A stretch of DNA of 58,886 nucleotides, taken from positions 1 through 58,886 of the forward strand of contig JAUYQH010000042.1 in NCBI GenBank assembly GCA_030697365.1, given 5' to 3'. A program made the position numbers and the translations under genes. How positions within the stretch are numbered: position 1 is the first letter of the stretch; each line of letters begins with the position of its first letter. The DNA comes from Novosphingobium sp. (GTDB taxonomy: Bacteria; Pseudomonadota; Alphaproteobacteria; Sphingomonadales; Sphingomonadaceae). The notes under the pieces were generated by a model, which was given only the letters and a program-made list of their open reading frames with translations, was not told the DNA's origin and searched no databases. Positions 25,182-35,375 of the stretch are shown here, piece by piece.

Positions 25182-26033
25182 GCGCCATGCCTAGCGCCGG
25201 CTTTCACGACGAGCACGTGGTTTGTGCGGCGCCTGGATGCAAAGGGCAAGTGATGCCCGCGGTACCAGCCGCGTCTTCCAGGAGACCGGTGCTGGCAGCG
25301 TCCCATTTGCCACACTCGGAGGTCTTTCGCCTTCCCTGGGCTACTAGGGTTTGATGCGCCGCCGTGGTGTGGATAAAACAGCGGCATGTTTTCGGCCATT
25401 CTATGCGCGCTGGGCTTCCATCGCCACTCGCTGGCCTCAATCGCGCGCCGCGACGGCGAGTACGTTGCGCTTTGCGAGAACTGCGCTTGTCCCCTTGTTC
25501 GGTCCTCCAGCGGCAAGTGGGAAGGCGCTGGGCCGCTGTAGGATACAGCGCCAAGTGCACCTGGGCTAGCGCCGCACGATCGCCGGGCGGTACCCCGCGG
25601 CCTGGGCTTCCGCTTCGGTCAGAACATCGCCTGCGGGCGCCTCTCCGCGCAGTATGGCATGCCGGGCTTGTGGTAGATCCAGTCGCCGCGTCGGCTGTGG
25701 TTGCCCTTGATGTGCATCCGCTGGACGATGACGCCGGCGCCAGCTCCCGCCAACAAAGCCGCCGTTCCCTGTCGCGAAGCCAGCTGTCGAAACCCGCCCT
25801 TCGCTCATGCGATCGAAAACGGGAACCGACGGGACATGCCTTTGCTGACCATCGAAGGCTCAAGTGACAATATGTGCACGTTGGGTCAGATCGAAGCGGC
25901 TCACGGCATCTGCCCCAACATACCCGAGGCAAAGCGCGCTCATGATGTGCAAGAAGGCGTGGCCTGCCACTTGCCGCGGCACTCGACGCACCCGTAGAGA
26001 GGCGGCCCGATTCAGCGGACTTAGGATGCGAGC
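25182..26033. other. 852 bp between MFS and bioB, holding only gene debris
   Basis: Apart from the nuclease remnant at 25566-25808 no gene is supported. The open frames on either strand are short and Arg/Ser-rich. I looked for an AT-rich BioR-type palindrome in front of bioB and did not find one. Confidence 0.4.
25566..25808 (-). pseudogene. frameshifted end of a thermonuclease-like protein (sunset domain)
   Basis: Two - strand frames together spell the C-terminal zinc-binding-like segment of secreted nucleases: MHIKGNHSRRGDWIYHKPGM in one frame, then, after a frameshift near 25660, DVLTEAEAQAAGYRPAIVRR in another. This is the IKGN...IYH-PG...SEAEA-AAGYR pattern of that domain. The nuclease domain itself is not visible, so this is a dead fragment. 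Confidence 0.55.
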
Positions 26034-27044
26034 ATGATCCGTACCGACTGGACCCGGCCCGAGATCGCCGCACTGTTCGAGCTGCCGTTCACCGAATTGC
26101 TGTTCCGCGCCGCGACCGTCCACCGCGCCCACCACGCCGCCGACGAGATCCAGTTGTGCACTTTGCTCAGCATCAAGACCGGCGGGTGCCCCGAGGACTG
26201 CGGCTATTGCGCGCAGTCGGTCAAGGCCGACGCGGGCGTGGAAGCCACCAAGCTGATGGACGTTCAGGCGGTGCTGCAATCGGCGGCTCAGGCCAAGGAC
26301 CACGGCAGCCAGCGGTTCTGCATGGGCGCCGCCTGGCGCAACCCCAAGGACAGCGACATGCCCGCGATCGCCGAGATCGTGAAGGGCGTGCGCGCGATGG
26401 GGCTGGAGACCTGCATGACGCTGGGGATGCTCAGTCCCAAGCAGGCCGACATGCTCGCCGAGGCGGGGCTCGATTACTACAACCACAACATCGACAGCAG
26501 CCCCGAGTATTACGAGCGCGCGATCACCACGCGGACGTTCCAGGACCGGCTCGACACGCTGGGCGAGGTCCGCCGCGCGGGCATTGCGGTGTGCTCGGGC
26601 GGGATCGTCGGGATGGGCGAGACCCGCGCCGACCGGGTCGGGTTCGTCCACACCCTGGCGACGCTGCCGCGCCATCCCGAGAGCGTCCCGGTCAACGCGC
26701 TGGTGCCTATCAAAGGCACGGTGCTGGGCGACATGCTCGCCGATACGCCCTTGGCAAAGATCGACGACATCGAGTTCGTCCGCACGGTGGCGGTGGCGCG
26801 GATCACGATGCCGCTGAGCATGGTGCGCCTCTCGGCGGGCCGCGAGTCCATGAGCGAGGCGACCCAGGCGCTGTGCTTCCTCGCCGGGGCGAACTCGATC
26901 TTCACCGGCGACAAGCTGCTGACCGCGCCGAATGCGGGGGATGACGCGGACGGCGCGATGTTCGCGCGGCTCGGGCTCACAGCGATGGCTGACGAGGAGC
27001 CGATGAGGGCGTTCGCAACGCGGGAACTGGCAAGGCATTCATGA
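26034..27044 (+). CDS. bioB: biotin synthase
   Basis: A 336-aa radical SAM enzyme that inserts sulphur into dethiobiotin, the last step of biotin synthesis. [10 protein letters not shown] holds the [4Fe-4S] cysteines C52, C56 and C59. Other family segments are [39 protein letters not shown] and [15 protein letters not shown], and [20 protein letters not shown] near the end. The ATG is preceded by AGGA. It converges on bioFDA rather than sharing its operon. No BioR site was seen upstream. Confidence 0.97.
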   Translation: MIRTDWTRPEIAALFELPFTELLFRAATVHRAHHAADEIQLCTLLSIKTGGCPEDCGYCAQSVKADAGVEATKLMDVQAVLQSAAQAKDHGSQRFCMGAAWRNPKDSDMPAIAEIVKGVRAMGLETCMTLGMLSPKQADMLAEAGLDYYNHNIDSSPEYYERAITTRTFQDRLDTLGEVRRAGIAVCSGGIVGMGETRADRVGFVHTLATLPRHPESVPVNALVPIKGTVLGDMLADTPLAKIDDIEFVRTVAVARITMPLSMVRLSAGRESMSEATQALCFLAGANSIFTGDKLLTAPNAGDDADGAMFARLGLTAMADEEPMRAFATRELARHS

Positions 27045-27422
27045 TCTCGTCCCTCTGCATTGCGGCTAAATCGCTAGTCGGCCCAGCCGCTTCGCGCGGC
27101 ATATAGCTCCTCGCGCACTCTCTGATCAGCACAATCCGCTCGCTGGCCTCTGGTTGGACGCGCGGCGCTGCACAGTTGTCCGACGCGGCACACGGTCCGC
27201 CCCTCGAACTGACGCTCACCGCCGAAGTGTTCAAACGCAACAGGGGGACTCATCGCCGAGGCGAGGAATTTGTGGAAGACTTTCGCGTGGCGCGAGGACG
27301 ACACCGGCGACCGCTTCACGCGAGGCATCCATGCGCCCATGCCGGGCAGGATCGTGGCTATTGGCGTGGTGGAAACGCACGCGGTGACTTGCGGCCATAG
27401 TGCGAAAGTCGAGAAAAGCGGC
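27045..27422. other. 378-bp convergent intergenic region with a possible biotinyl-domain relic
   Basis: Lies between the ends of bioB and bioA. In one + frame (27270-27420) the sequence reads HAPMPGRIVAIGVVETHA followed by GHSAKVEK, resembling the biotin-carrier domain of an acyl-CoA carboxylase alpha subunit (APMPGR-V-V...) but without the AMKM lysine motif. It is probably a decayed fragment; the similarity is short. Confidence 0.3.
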
Positions 27423-28682
27423 TCAAATCGCGCTAAACGCTCGCGCCGCCCGAGCAATCGCCTCGTAGATGCGTTCGATCTGAGGTTGCTCGATACAGTA
27501 GGGCGGCATCACGTAGACCGTATTGCCGAGCGGCCGCAGCAGCAGGTCGCGCTCGCGGAAGAAGGCGAGGAGCCGCGGACCGAGATCGGATAGATAGGCG
27601 CCCTCGCCATCGTCGATCTCGCAGGCCGCAATCGTTCCGATGACGCGCGGGTGGTGAACCCCGGGAACTGAGGCCAGCCGCTCGATCTGACAGCGCTGCT
27701 CATGCGCGAGCCGCGCCACGCGCTCGAGAACCGGTTCCTCGCGCCAGATCGCGAGGTTGGCAGCAGCCGCGGCGCATGCGATCGGGTTGGCGGTGTAGCT
27801 CGACGAATGGAAGAAGGTGTGAGCACGATCCTGGCTGTAGTGCGCATCCCAGATCGCCTCGCTGGCCATGGTCAATGCCAGCGGGATCGAGCCGCCGGTC
27901 AGCCCCTTCGACAGGCACAGGATGTCGGGCACCACTTGGGCCTGTTCGCAGGCGAGCAGCGTGCCAGTGCGGCCCCATGCGGTCATCACCTCGTCGGCGA
28001 TGAACAGCACGTCGTGGCGCGCGCAGATCCGTGCCATTTCGGAAAGAACCCAAGCAGGATAGATGAGCATCCCACCCGCGCCGAGAATCAGCGGCTCGAC
28101 GATCAATGCTGCCGCATCTTCGCGGCACGCCGCCTCGAGCGCATCGAGCGTCGCCTGCTCATTGCCCGCGGACGGAAACGGGATTGTCGCGACATCGAAC
28201 AGCAACGGCTCATATGCGCGGTTGAACGCGCCTCGCGCGCCGACCGACATCGCGCCGATGGTGTCGCCGTGATAGCTGTGCTCCATCACCACGATCCGGT
28301 GGCGCGGCTCGCTACGGTTGAGCCAGAAGCCGAGCGCCATCTTGAGCGCGACCTCGACACTGGTCGAACCCGAGTCCGAGAAGAACACTCGGGTGAGCCT
28401 GGCCGGCATGATCTGGCGAAGTCCGCGTGCGACGTCCTCGGCGGGCTCATGCGTCCAGCCGGCGAAGATTATCTGGTCGAGCCGCTGCGCCTGTTCGGCG
28501 ATCGCCTGCACGATCCGCGGATGGCCATGTCCGTGCGTCGTCACCCACCACGAGGAGATTGCATCGATCACCTCGCGTCCATCGGCGGTGGTCAGGACCG
28601 CGCCCTTGGCCCCTGTCACGAGCGGGATCGGCTCTTCCAGCCCGTGCTGGGTGAACGGATGCCAGATCGAGGATGAGGTCAT
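27423..28682 (-). CDS. bioA: adenosylmethionine-8-amino-7-oxononanoate aminotransferase
   Basis: A 419-aa class III PLP aminotransferase making 7,8-diaminopelargonate. Recognised by the start [94 protein letters not shown] and [17 protein letters not shown], which contains the PLP lysine. Its ATG overlaps the bioD stop by 4 nt. It is the last gene of bioFDA. Confidence 0.97.
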   Translation of the reverse strand: MTSSSIWHPFTQHGLEEPIPLVTGAKGAVLTTADGREVIDAISSWWVTTHGHGHPRIVQAIAEQAQRLDQIIFAGWTHEPAEDVARGLRQIMPARLTRVFFSDSGSTSVEVALKMALGFWLNRSEPRHRIVVMEHSYHGDTIGAMSVGARGAFNRAYEPLLFDVATIPFPSAGNEQATLDALEAACREDAAALIVEPLILGAGGMLIYPAWVLSEMARICARHDVLFIADEVMTAWGRTGTLLACEQAQVVPDILCLSKGLTGGSIPLALTMASEAIWDAHYSQDRAHTFFHSSSYTANPIACAAAAANLAIWREEPVLERVARLAHEQRCQIERLASVPGVHHPRVIGTIAACEIDDGEGAYLSDLGPRLLAFFRERDLLLRPLGNTVYVMPPYCIEQPQIERIYEAIARAARAFSAI

Positions 28683-29305
28683 TGAAAGTCCGTGAGGGTG
28701 AAGCTGGCCGCAAAGGCGTGTGCCAGAGTATCGCTATTGAGCGGATCGAGGACCGGCAGGCGCCCGAGCCGACGCACCTTGCCGAGCCGCGCGATGGTGT
28801 GCTCGCTATCCTCCTGGGCCTCGCCAACGAAGGCGATTCCGAGGATCGTCACGCCGCGGCTGCGCAGCGCCTCGATCGTCATCAGGCTGTGGTTGATCGT
28901 GCCCAGCGCGGTGCGCGCGACGATGACGGCCGGAGCCCTCCAGCGCGCGAAGAGATCGGCGAACAGCATGGTGTCATTCAGGGGCACGAGCGCCCCGCCG
29001 GCGCCCTCGACCACGAGCGGTCCCGACAACACGGGTAGGGTGAGCCGCTCGGGATCGATCGCCACGCCGTCGAGCGCGGCGGCGCGATGCGGCGAGCATG
29101 GCGTCGTCAGGCGGTAGGCTTCGGCCAGAATGCGATCCGGCTGCAGTCCCGACAGCGCGGCCATCCGCCCGCTGTCGCTGCCGCCATCGAGGCCGGCCTG
29201 GACCGGTTTCCAGTAGTGCGCGTCCAGCGCTCCGGCGAGCGCCGCGGCGAATACGGTCTTGCCGACATCGGTGTCGGTGCCGGTCACGACGATTCGCGGC
29301 ATCAT
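28679..29305 (-). CDS. bioD: dethiobiotin synthetase
   Basis: A 208-aa ATP-dependent ligase closing the ureido ring of dethiobiotin. Start chosen at the first of two adjacent ATGs (29305), which overlaps the bioF stop; the open frame extends to 29734 as a shadow of bioF. The P-loop is [15 protein letters not shown], then [29 protein letters not shown] and a C-terminal [18 protein letters not shown]. Length is normal for the family. Confidence 0.96.
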   Translation of the reverse strand: MMPRIVVTGTDTDVGKTVFAAALAGALDAHYWKPVQAGLDGGSDSGRMAALSGLQPDRILAEAYRLTTPCSPHRAAALDGVAIDPERLTLPVLSGPLVVEGAGGALVPLNDTMLFADLFARWRAPAVIVARTALGTINHSLMTIEALRSRGVTILGIAFVGEAQEDSEHTIARLGKVRRLGRLPVLDPLNSDTLAHAFAASFTLTDFQ

Positions 29306-30429
29306 TGCGCCAGCGCATCCCCCAGCGTGTCGGCAAGCTGGTCTATGTCTTGCTCGCTCGCGTTGAGCGTGATCGAGATGCGCAGCCGGGAGGTTCCTCG
29401 CGGCACGGTCGGCGGGCGAATCCCGCGCACGTCCAACCCCGCTTGCTGGACCGCGCCGGCCACCCCCATGGTGCGCGCATCGTCGCCAAGGATCAGCGGC
29501 AGGATTTGAGACCCGGTTGCGGTCACGCCGAGCGGCGCCAGGCGCGCCTCGGCGTGACGCACACGGGCCTGGAGTTTCTCGCGGCGCTCGGGTTCTGCGT
29601 CGACCAAGCGTAGCGCGGCACGCACCCCCGCCGCCATCAGCGGTGACGGCGCGGTCGAGAAGATAAAGCTGCGCGCGCGGTTCACGAGAAAGTCGCGCAG
29701 CACCGAATCGACACAGACCAAGGCGCCCTCGCACCCCAACGCCTTGCCGCAGGTGTGCAGCGTGACCACGTTCTCGCGTCCATCGAGCGCTTCGCCGAGC
29801 CCGCGGCCGCGCGCGCCGAACACGCCCGTGGCGTGGGCCTCGTCGACTACCAGGAAACCGTCGTGGCGATCGGCAATTTCCCTGAGTGCAGCGATTGGCG
29901 CAAGGTCGCCGTCCATGCTGTAGAGACTTTCGACCGCTAGCCAGGGGCGTCCCTTCCCGCCCGCTCTGCGCCAGGTCTGGATCGCCATCTCGAACGCAGC
30001 CGGATCGTTGTGCCGCACCGCCTCGGTCGCGGCGCGACCCAGGCGCATCCCGTCGTGCGCGCTGGCGTGGACGAGTTCGTCGTAGAGTACGAGATCGCCG
30101 CGCTGCGGCAACGTGCCGAACACCGCGAGGTTGGCAGCGTAGCCGCTCGAGAAGAACAAGGCCGAGCCCGCACCGAAGAACGCAGCCGCTTCATGCTCGA
30201 GCGCCTCGTGTTCCGGGTCGTTGCCTCGCAGCAGCCGGGATCCGCCCGACCCCAGCGCAACCCCACGCGACAGGGCCTCGGACAGCGCAGATTGCAAGGC
30301 ACCGCCCCCGGCGAGTCCAAGGTAGTCGTTCGAGGCGAAGTCGATGCCCGCCCGCGAGCGCAGGTTTCGCCGCCGTCCGAGCGCGCCGAGGCCTGCAAGA
30401 TCGCCGCGATAGAAGTCCAAACCAGTCAT
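29302..30429 (-). CDS. bioF: 8-amino-7-oxononanoate synthase
   Basis: A 375-aa PLP enzyme that joins alanine to pimeloyl-ACP/CoA. Start taken at [20 protein letters not shown]; eight upstream codons are possible. Motifs: [78 protein letters not shown] and [13 protein letters not shown] with the PLP lysine. First gene of the bioFDA operon. bioC, bioH and an alphaproteobacterial bioZ are not in the window, so pimeloyl supply must come from elsewhere. Confidence 0.96.
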   Translation of the reverse strand: MTGLDFYRGDLAGLGALGRRRNLRSRAGIDFASNDYLGLAGGGALQSALSEALSRGVALGSGGSRLLRGNDPEHEALEHEAAAFFGAGSALFFSSGYAANLAVFGTLPQRGDLVLYDELVHASAHDGMRLGRAATEAVRHNDPAAFEMAIQTWRRAGGKGRPWLAVESLYSMDGDLAPIAALREIADRHDGFLVVDEAHATGVFGARGRGLGEALDGRENVVTLHTCGKALGCEGALVCVDSVLRDFLVNRARSFIFSTAPSPLMAAGVRAALRLVDAEPERREKLQARVRHAEARLAPLGVTATGSQILPLILGDDARTMGVAGAVQQAGLDVRGIRPPTVPRGTSRLRISITLNASEQDIDQLADTLGDALAQ

Positions 30430-30593
30430 CACGAGGGGCCCTAGGCGATGCACCGCGTCGCGTCAGCCCCGGTTTGCGATGAGCGCCATGGCCGGTGGCC
30501 TCGCCGCGCCATTCAGCTAATCGTCCGCCGTCCGCACTTCGGCACGGTCAATTACCGATCCGCCTGATCTCGACTTGTGGGAACCATCGGGCA

Positions 30594-30917
30594 ATGGGCG
30601 GCATGGTTCCGCCCGTTCCCCCCGAGCAATGCACTACGATGATCGATGTGCGCAAAGGGGTCGATGCGGTCGACACGGAACTGATCGCCCTGCTCGCGAC
30701 GCGCTTCGCCTCCATGCGCGCGGCCGCGCGCATCAAACCAGAGCGTGCGATGGTGCGAGATGAGGCCCGCAAGGCTGCGGTGATCGCCGCGGCATGCAAA
30801 CCAGCCCGATCACATCGCTTGCCAGGCGAAGCGATCGCTTCGCTATGGGAAGCACTAGTCGAGGCCTCGATTTCCTATGAACCCGAGGAGTGGAATCGAC
30901 GCCACGCGCCTCAGTAA
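30594..30917 (+). CDS. chorismate mutase (AroQ-type, isochorismate pyruvate-lyase-like)
   Basis: A small all-helical chorismate mutase of about 107 aa. Start uncertain: ATGs at 30594, 30603 and 30639. The first is preferred because PPEQCTTM before DVRKGVDAVD is conserved in relatives. The core is MIDVRKGVDAVDTELIALLA, then RAAARIKPERAMVRDEARKA and LWEALVEASISYE. Arg and Lys residues that bind chorismate are present (RKGVD, ARIK). It is divergent from bioFDA, 165 bp apart, and followed by the IS256 remnant. Confidence 0.85.
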   Translation: MGGMVPPVPPEQCTTMIDVRKGVDAVDTELIALLATRFASMRAAARIKPERAMVRDEARKAAVIAAACKPARSHRLPGEAIASLWEALVEASISYEPEEWNRRHAPQ

Positions 30918-31033
30918 TAATGGGTGGAGGCGGTTTAATGAGGCATTTGGATAGCCGCGAGCAGAAGATGATGTCCCAGGACGTAGTGTAGCTGGGGTCA
31001 TCCCCCGCGTTTTCCGGCGTCAGCCGGAGCCGG

Positions 31034-31378
31034 TCATGTCCCGGGCACCGCCGAGAGCACGATGATCGGATTATCGCTGACCGGCGCCATGGTTTCAAGG
31101 GTCATGTAGCGGGCGCGCCGGACAGCCCATTCGTCACTCTGCTCCATGAGGATGGCGCCGACCAGCCGGGTGATGGCGGCTTCGTTGGGGAAGATGCCAA
31201 CCACGTCGGTCCTGCGCTTGATTTCGCCATTGAGCCGCTCAATCGGGTTGGTAACCGGTATGAGGATGGCGGTGCCGAAGTCTCTGCCACGACTCAGCGT
31301 CGCGACATATGGTGCGACCATCCGGGACAGACTGGCAACTGCGCAGGGCCGGGCTATGACCACGTCAGCGTTGAGCAA
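31034..31378 (-). pseudogene. C-terminal fragment of an IS256-family transposase
   Basis: The last 75 codons match the end of IS256-type transposases: TNPIERLNGEIKRRTDVVGI, FPNEAAITRLVGAILMEQSD and EWAVRRARYMTLETMAP. From about 31260 outward the frame (MLNADVVIARPCAVASL...) no longer resembles a transposase, so the catalytic part has been lost. It ends 15 bp before the GH2 gene, so its insertion may have replaced the original upstream region of that gene. Confidence 0.85.
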
Positions 31379-31393
31379 TGGAGTTCGGCCCGG

Positions 31394-34102
31394 ATGAGAA
31401 CGCTGCTTCTGTCAGTCGCCTTGGGAGCTCTGTTGGGGCCGCTGGGTGCACCGACTTCCCTTGAGGCTCAGCCCGCCGCCACCGAGCCCGTCGGCTTACG
31501 CGAAGTCATGGTGCTCAGCGAAGGCTGGCGATTCAAGCAGGACAAGACGCTGACCGGCGTCGAGCAGCCGACCTTCTCGGACGCGAGCTGGGACAGAGTG
31601 AACGTGCCGCACACCTGGAACCGGGTGGGTTACTACATCCCGGACCCGGCTTCGCACGTGAACACCGCCGAGACGATCAACAAGGCGCAGGGTCCCGGGT
31701 GGTATCGCCTGACCTTCACGCCGCCAGCCAGATTCCGCAACCGGCGCGCCTGGCTGGAGTTCGATGCGGCGAGCAGGACGGCCGAGGTCTGGCTGAACGG
31801 CGTGCGCCTGGGGCAACACGCGGGCGGCTTCTCGCGCTTCCGCCTCGACGCGACCGCGGCCTTGCGTCCGGGCCAACCGAACGTGCTGGTCGTCAAGACC
31901 GACAATACGCAGCCAGCACCGGGCTCGCCCACGACCGACGTGCTGCCGCTCGCCGGCGACTTCTTCGTCCACGGAGGCCTCTATCGTCCGGTCAAGCTGC
32001 TCGCCACCGCGCCCGTGCACCTCGACATGCTCGATCACGGCAGCTCCGGAGTTTACGCCGCCACCCGTTCGATCGACGGGGGCAGGGCCACGATCGCGGT
32101 GCGCGCCAAGCTGCGCAATGACGGCAGGGGCACTTCGCCGGCTTCGCTCGTCACCCGCCTACTCGATGCGTCAGGACAAGCGGTCGCGGAGCGGTCGAGC
32201 CGCGTCTCGCTCAAGCCTGGCGCCGGGACCACCGTCGAGCAGGACCTGGCTGTCCCTCAGGCGCGGCTGTGGCAGGGGATCGAGGACCCCTATCTCTACC
32301 AGCTGGCCGTCGAGGTGCGGGATCGAACAGGCGCCGTGCTCGATCGGGTCGAGCAGCCCTTCGGCATCCGGCAGATGCGGATCGACCCCGAGCGCGGCTT
32401 CTTCCTCAACGGCAAGCCGTATCGGCTGAAGGGTGTCGGCCTGCACCAGGACCTCGAAGGCAAGGGCTGGGCGATGACCGAGGCCGACATCGCCGCCGAT
32501 GTCGCGGTGATCCGCGAGCTGGGCGCGAACAGCGTTCGCCTGACCCACTACCAGCACGGCCCGACGGTGCACGAACTGGCTGATCGCTACGGACTCATCC
32601 TGTGGGATGAAATCCCGCTCGTCTCCGTCTGGACCTTGGGTCGCGGCCAGATGGAAGCCTCGCCGGGGCTCAAGGCAAACGCCCGCCAGCAGCTCCAGGA
32701 ACTGATCCGGCAGAACTACAACCATCCGTCGGTGGCGGTCTGGGGAATCGCCAACGAAGTCGATTTCGGCGCCTCGCTCCCGGCATTCCTCACCGGCAAT
32801 CAGGGGACGCCCGATCCATTGCCGCTGCTGCGCGAGCTCAATGCGCTTGCCAAAGCCGAGGACCTGACCCGACCGACCACTCAGGCCAACTGCTGCGAGG
32901 GGCGGCTGTTCGCAGGGAATGTCGACGTCCCGATTGTCGCCCGCGCGGCCGACCTGTCCGGCCTCAACCGCTACTTCGGCTGGTACTATGGCAAGGACTC
33001 CGACCTCGGACCGCACCTCGACGGAATAAGGCAGCTCCGCCCGGCGCAGCCGCTGGCCGTGACCGAGTACGGTGGCGGCGGCGCCACAACGATCCACACC
33101 GACGATCCGCGCGGCGGCCCGCCGGACTCGCGCGGGCGAGCCCAGCCCGAGGAATACCAGAGCTACAATCACGAGCAGACCTGGCGCATCCTCGAAAGCA
33201 AGCCTTACCTCTGGGGCACCTGGCTGTGGAACAGCTTCGATTTCGCCACGACGGTGCGCAGCGAGGGCGACGCTCAGGACATCAACACCAAGGGGCTGCT
33301 CACCTACGACCGCAAGATCAGGAAGGACGCGTTTTTCTTCTACAAGGCGAACTGGAGTGCCGAGCCGACCCTGCACGTCACCGGTCGGCGCTACGTCGAC
33401 CGGGCCTATCGAGTGACCGACGTCAAGGTCTACAGCAACGCCGCGGGCACGGAGCTGACCCTGAACGGCCGCTCGCTGGGCAGCCAAGCCAACTGCCCGC
33501 AGATGACGTGCGTCTGGCCGGCGGTGACGCTTGATGGCGGTGAGAACGTCCTGATCGCCAAGGGTCGGTTCGCCGGCGGCGAGCAGCAGGATCGAATCGT
33601 GTGGCACGTGGCGCCGGAAGCGACCCGCGCCATTCGCATCGATAGCGGGGCGCTGGTGGCCGCGCCGGCATCGGTCAGGTTCGGCTCCGACGCGTTCTTC
33701 GAAGGCGGCGAAGCGGCGACGCTCGATCGCCCGGCGGACTACGGCAAGCCCAAGCAAGAGACGGTGATCACCGGCGCTGCCGAACGCGGCGTCGCCGTCA
33801 CGTTCCGCACCGGCAATTCCCGCTACCGTATTCCGCTCGACCCCGGCCGTTACGACGTGAAGCTGACGTTCGTCGAACCCTCCGCCAAGCCGGGCGAACG
33901 CGTGTTCGACGTGCTCGCGAACGGCCGGCCCGTGCTGCAGGGTCTCGACGTGGCCGCTGCGGCGGGCGCTCCGCTCACTGCGCTGGTGCGGAGCTTCCCG
34001 ATGCGGGTCGGCAGCGGCTCACTGGACCTGGAGTTCCGCGGGCGTGTCGGCAAAGCGCTGGTCTCGTCGGTCGAGGTGGTTCGCTCCGGACGGGGCCACT
34101 AA
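31394..34102 (+). CDS. secreted glycoside hydrolase family 2 enzyme with C-terminal malectin-like domain
   Basis: A 902-aa exported glycosidase, probably a beta-galactosidase or related activity on plant polysaccharide. Signal peptide 1-25 (…TSLEA-QPAA). A sugar-binding jelly roll follows (GWRFKQDKTLTGVEQPTFSD through FFVHGGLYRPVKL), then an Ig-like sandwich, then the catalytic barrel with acid/base Glu455 in WGIANEVDF and nucleophile Glu558 in VTEYGGGG. Residues 740-902 look like a malectin/carbohydrate-binding domain (VTFRTGNSRYRIPLDPGRYD). A GGAG lies 10 bases before the ATG. The exact substrate is unknown. Confidence 0.93.
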   Translation: MRTLLLSVALGALLGPLGAPTSLEAQPAATEPVGLREVMVLSEGWRFKQDKTLTGVEQPTFSDASWDRVNVPHTWNRVGYYIPDPASHVNTAETINKAQGPGWYRLTFTPPARFRNRRAWLEFDAASRTAEVWLNGVRLGQHAGGFSRFRLDATAALRPGQPNVLVVKTDNTQPAPGSPTTDVLPLAGDFFVHGGLYRPVKLLATAPVHLDMLDHGSSGVYAATRSIDGGRATIAVRAKLRNDGRGTSPASLVTRLLDASGQAVAERSSRVSLKPGAGTTVEQDLAVPQARLWQGIEDPYLYQLAVEVRDRTGAVLDRVEQPFGIRQMRIDPERGFFLNGKPYRLKGVGLHQDLEGKGWAMTEADIAADVAVIRELGANSVRLTHYQHGPTVHELADRYGLILWDEIPLVSVWTLGRGQMEASPGLKANARQQLQELIRQNYNHPSVAVWGIANEVDFGASLPAFLTGNQGTPDPLPLLRELNALAKAEDLTRPTTQANCCEGRLFAGNVDVPIVARAADLSGLNRYFGWYYGKDSDLGPHLDGIRQLRPAQPLAVTEYGGGGATTIHTDDPRGGPPDSRGRAQPEEYQSYNHEQTWRILESKPYLWGTWLWNSFDFATTVRSEGDAQDINTKGLLTYDRKIRKDAFFFYKANWSAEPTLHVTGRRYVDRAYRVTDVKVYSNAAGTELTLNGRSLGSQANCPQMTCVWPAVTLDGGENVLIAKGRFAGGEQQDRIVWHVAPEATRAIRIDSGALVAAPASVRFGSDAFFEGGEAATLDRPADYGKPKQETVITGAAERGVAVTFRTGNSRYRIPLDPGRYDVKLTFVEPSAKPGERVFDVLANGRPVLQGLDVAAAAGAPLTALVRSFPMRVGSGSLDLEFRGRVGKALVSSVEVVRSGRGH

Positions 34103-34501
34103 GCGAACGTCAGGTTTCCGGGAGAACAGGGGCTGCCTAGAACGACTGGGTTTGGTCGCAAGCTGCCATGCTTGGAGCCGGTCGCGTTATGGGCCTCTGC
34201 CGCCAACAAAGCCTGTCATTGGAGACCCAGCGAGGTTCATCAATAGCGGGCGTTCATTCAGTCTATTCCGATACCAGGGAGGAAATGGCGCCGATTACCG
34301 CGGCTATGCTGATCAGTAGTCGAGAATCGCTATGTGTCATGTGCCGCCCCCGATTCGAGAAGCGGACACTTGGTCCTTTCTTGTTTCATGTAGGAAAGCT
34401 GTTTTTATGCTGCTTCCGCGACGGGGAGCGCATTCCAGCCCTTCGATCAATTTTACATCGGGACATGCTTGCTGCCCGCGGGTGCAGTTTAGGGCCGACG
34501 C
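34103..34501. other. 399 bp without a gene, lower GC than surroundings
   Basis: Between GH2 and the decarboxylase gene. Only short frames on both strands, none protein-like. Base composition falls noticeably toward AT between 34280 and 34480, in line with foreign or decayed DNA around the decarboxylase gene. Confidence 0.4.
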
Positions 34502-35353
34502 TCACATCGGCCGATTGCCCATCAGCTCCCCCATGCGCACCGCTCGTTCCGGAGCCCAGTCGGCGTTGAATGCGATGGTGTTGGGCCCGAACAACAGCAA
34601 GACCGTCGATCCTAACAGGAAGCGTCCCATCTCGTCGCCTTGCTTCAGCATGATGTCCTGATCTGCATAGCTCCATTCCGACACTTTGCCGGTGCGCTTG
34701 GGATTGACCGGCCCGTGCCACACCGTTGCCATGCTGCCGACAATGGTTGCGCCCACGAGCACCATAATGAACGGGCCGTGTACAGGCGACTGAAACGTGC
34801 AAACTACGCGCTCGTTGCGCGCAAACAGCTTGGGTACGCCACGCGCGGTGGTTGGGTTCACCGAGAACAGCGCGCCTGGCACGTAGATCATGCGCGTGAG
34901 CTTGCCGTCGCACGGCATATGCAGGCGGTGGTAATCCTTAGGCGACAGGTACAGGTTGGCAAAGCTACCGTGGCGGAAATCAGCGGCCAAATCGGCATCG
35001 CCGCCGACCAGCTCGGTGGTGGTAAACTGATGACCTTTGGCCTGCAGGATGTAATGGTCGTCGATAGAGCCAAACTGGCTAATGGCTCCGTCCACTGGAC
35101 AGACGAAATCCGCGGCTGCGATCGGACGCACCCCTGTCTTCAACGGCCGGGTGAAAAAATCGTTGAAGGTCGGGTAGCTCCCAAGGTCCTCATTCGCCGC
35201 CTCACTCATATCAACGCCGTACTTGCGGGCGAAAGCGTGGATCAGCCACGGAGCTATCCAGCCGCCCTGTGCTCCTGCGATACGGCCAGCAAGCATGGTC
35301 AGACGCTGCTTCGGCAGCATGTATTGCAGCAGGACCTTCAAGCGTTCGGACAT
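34502..35353 (-). CDS. psd: phosphatidylserine decarboxylase proenzyme
   Basis: A 283-aa membrane-associated pyruvoyl enzyme converting phosphatidylserine to phosphatidylethanolamine. Start taken at MSERLKVLLQYMLPKQRLTM (ATG at 35353). Conserved parts: YPTFNDFFTRPLKTGVRPI, CPVDGAISQFGSI, SPKDYHRLHMPCDGKL, LFSVNPTTARGV and the self-cleavage site LGST (Ser249) in GRFLLGSTVLLLFGPNT. This is the large PSD type usual in beta- and gammaproteobacteria, while sphingomonads mostly use a shorter type, so lateral origin is likely. In operon with the upstream membrane protein gene. Confidence 0.93.
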   Translation of the reverse strand: MSERLKVLLQYMLPKQRLTMLAGRIAGAQGGWIAPWLIHAFARKYGVDMSEAANEDLGSYPTFNDFFTRPLKTGVRPIAAADFVCPVDGAISQFGSIDDHYILQAKGHQFTTTELVGGDADLAADFRHGSFANLYLSPKDYHRLHMPCDGKLTRMIYVPGALFSVNPTTARGVPKLFARNERVVCTFQSPVHGPFIMVLVGATIVGSMATVWHGPVNPKRTGKVSEWSYADQDIMLKQGDEMGRFLLGSTVLLLFGPNTIAFNADWAPERAVRMGELMGNRPM

Positions 35354-35375
35354 GGCAACTTTCACCCAGGTTCTG

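Noticed and set aside
25860..26033. BioR operator in front of bioB
   Set aside because: No TTAT-type AT-rich palindrome is present here or between bioF and the chorismate mutase gene.
25860..27038. 392-codon open frame on - opposite bioB
   Set aside because: Shadow of bioB, whose iron-sulphur motif is unmistakable.
32171..33757. 528-codon open frame on - opposite the GH2 gene
   Set aside because: Antisense shadow; the + strand protein has signal peptide, catalytic glutamates and domain order.
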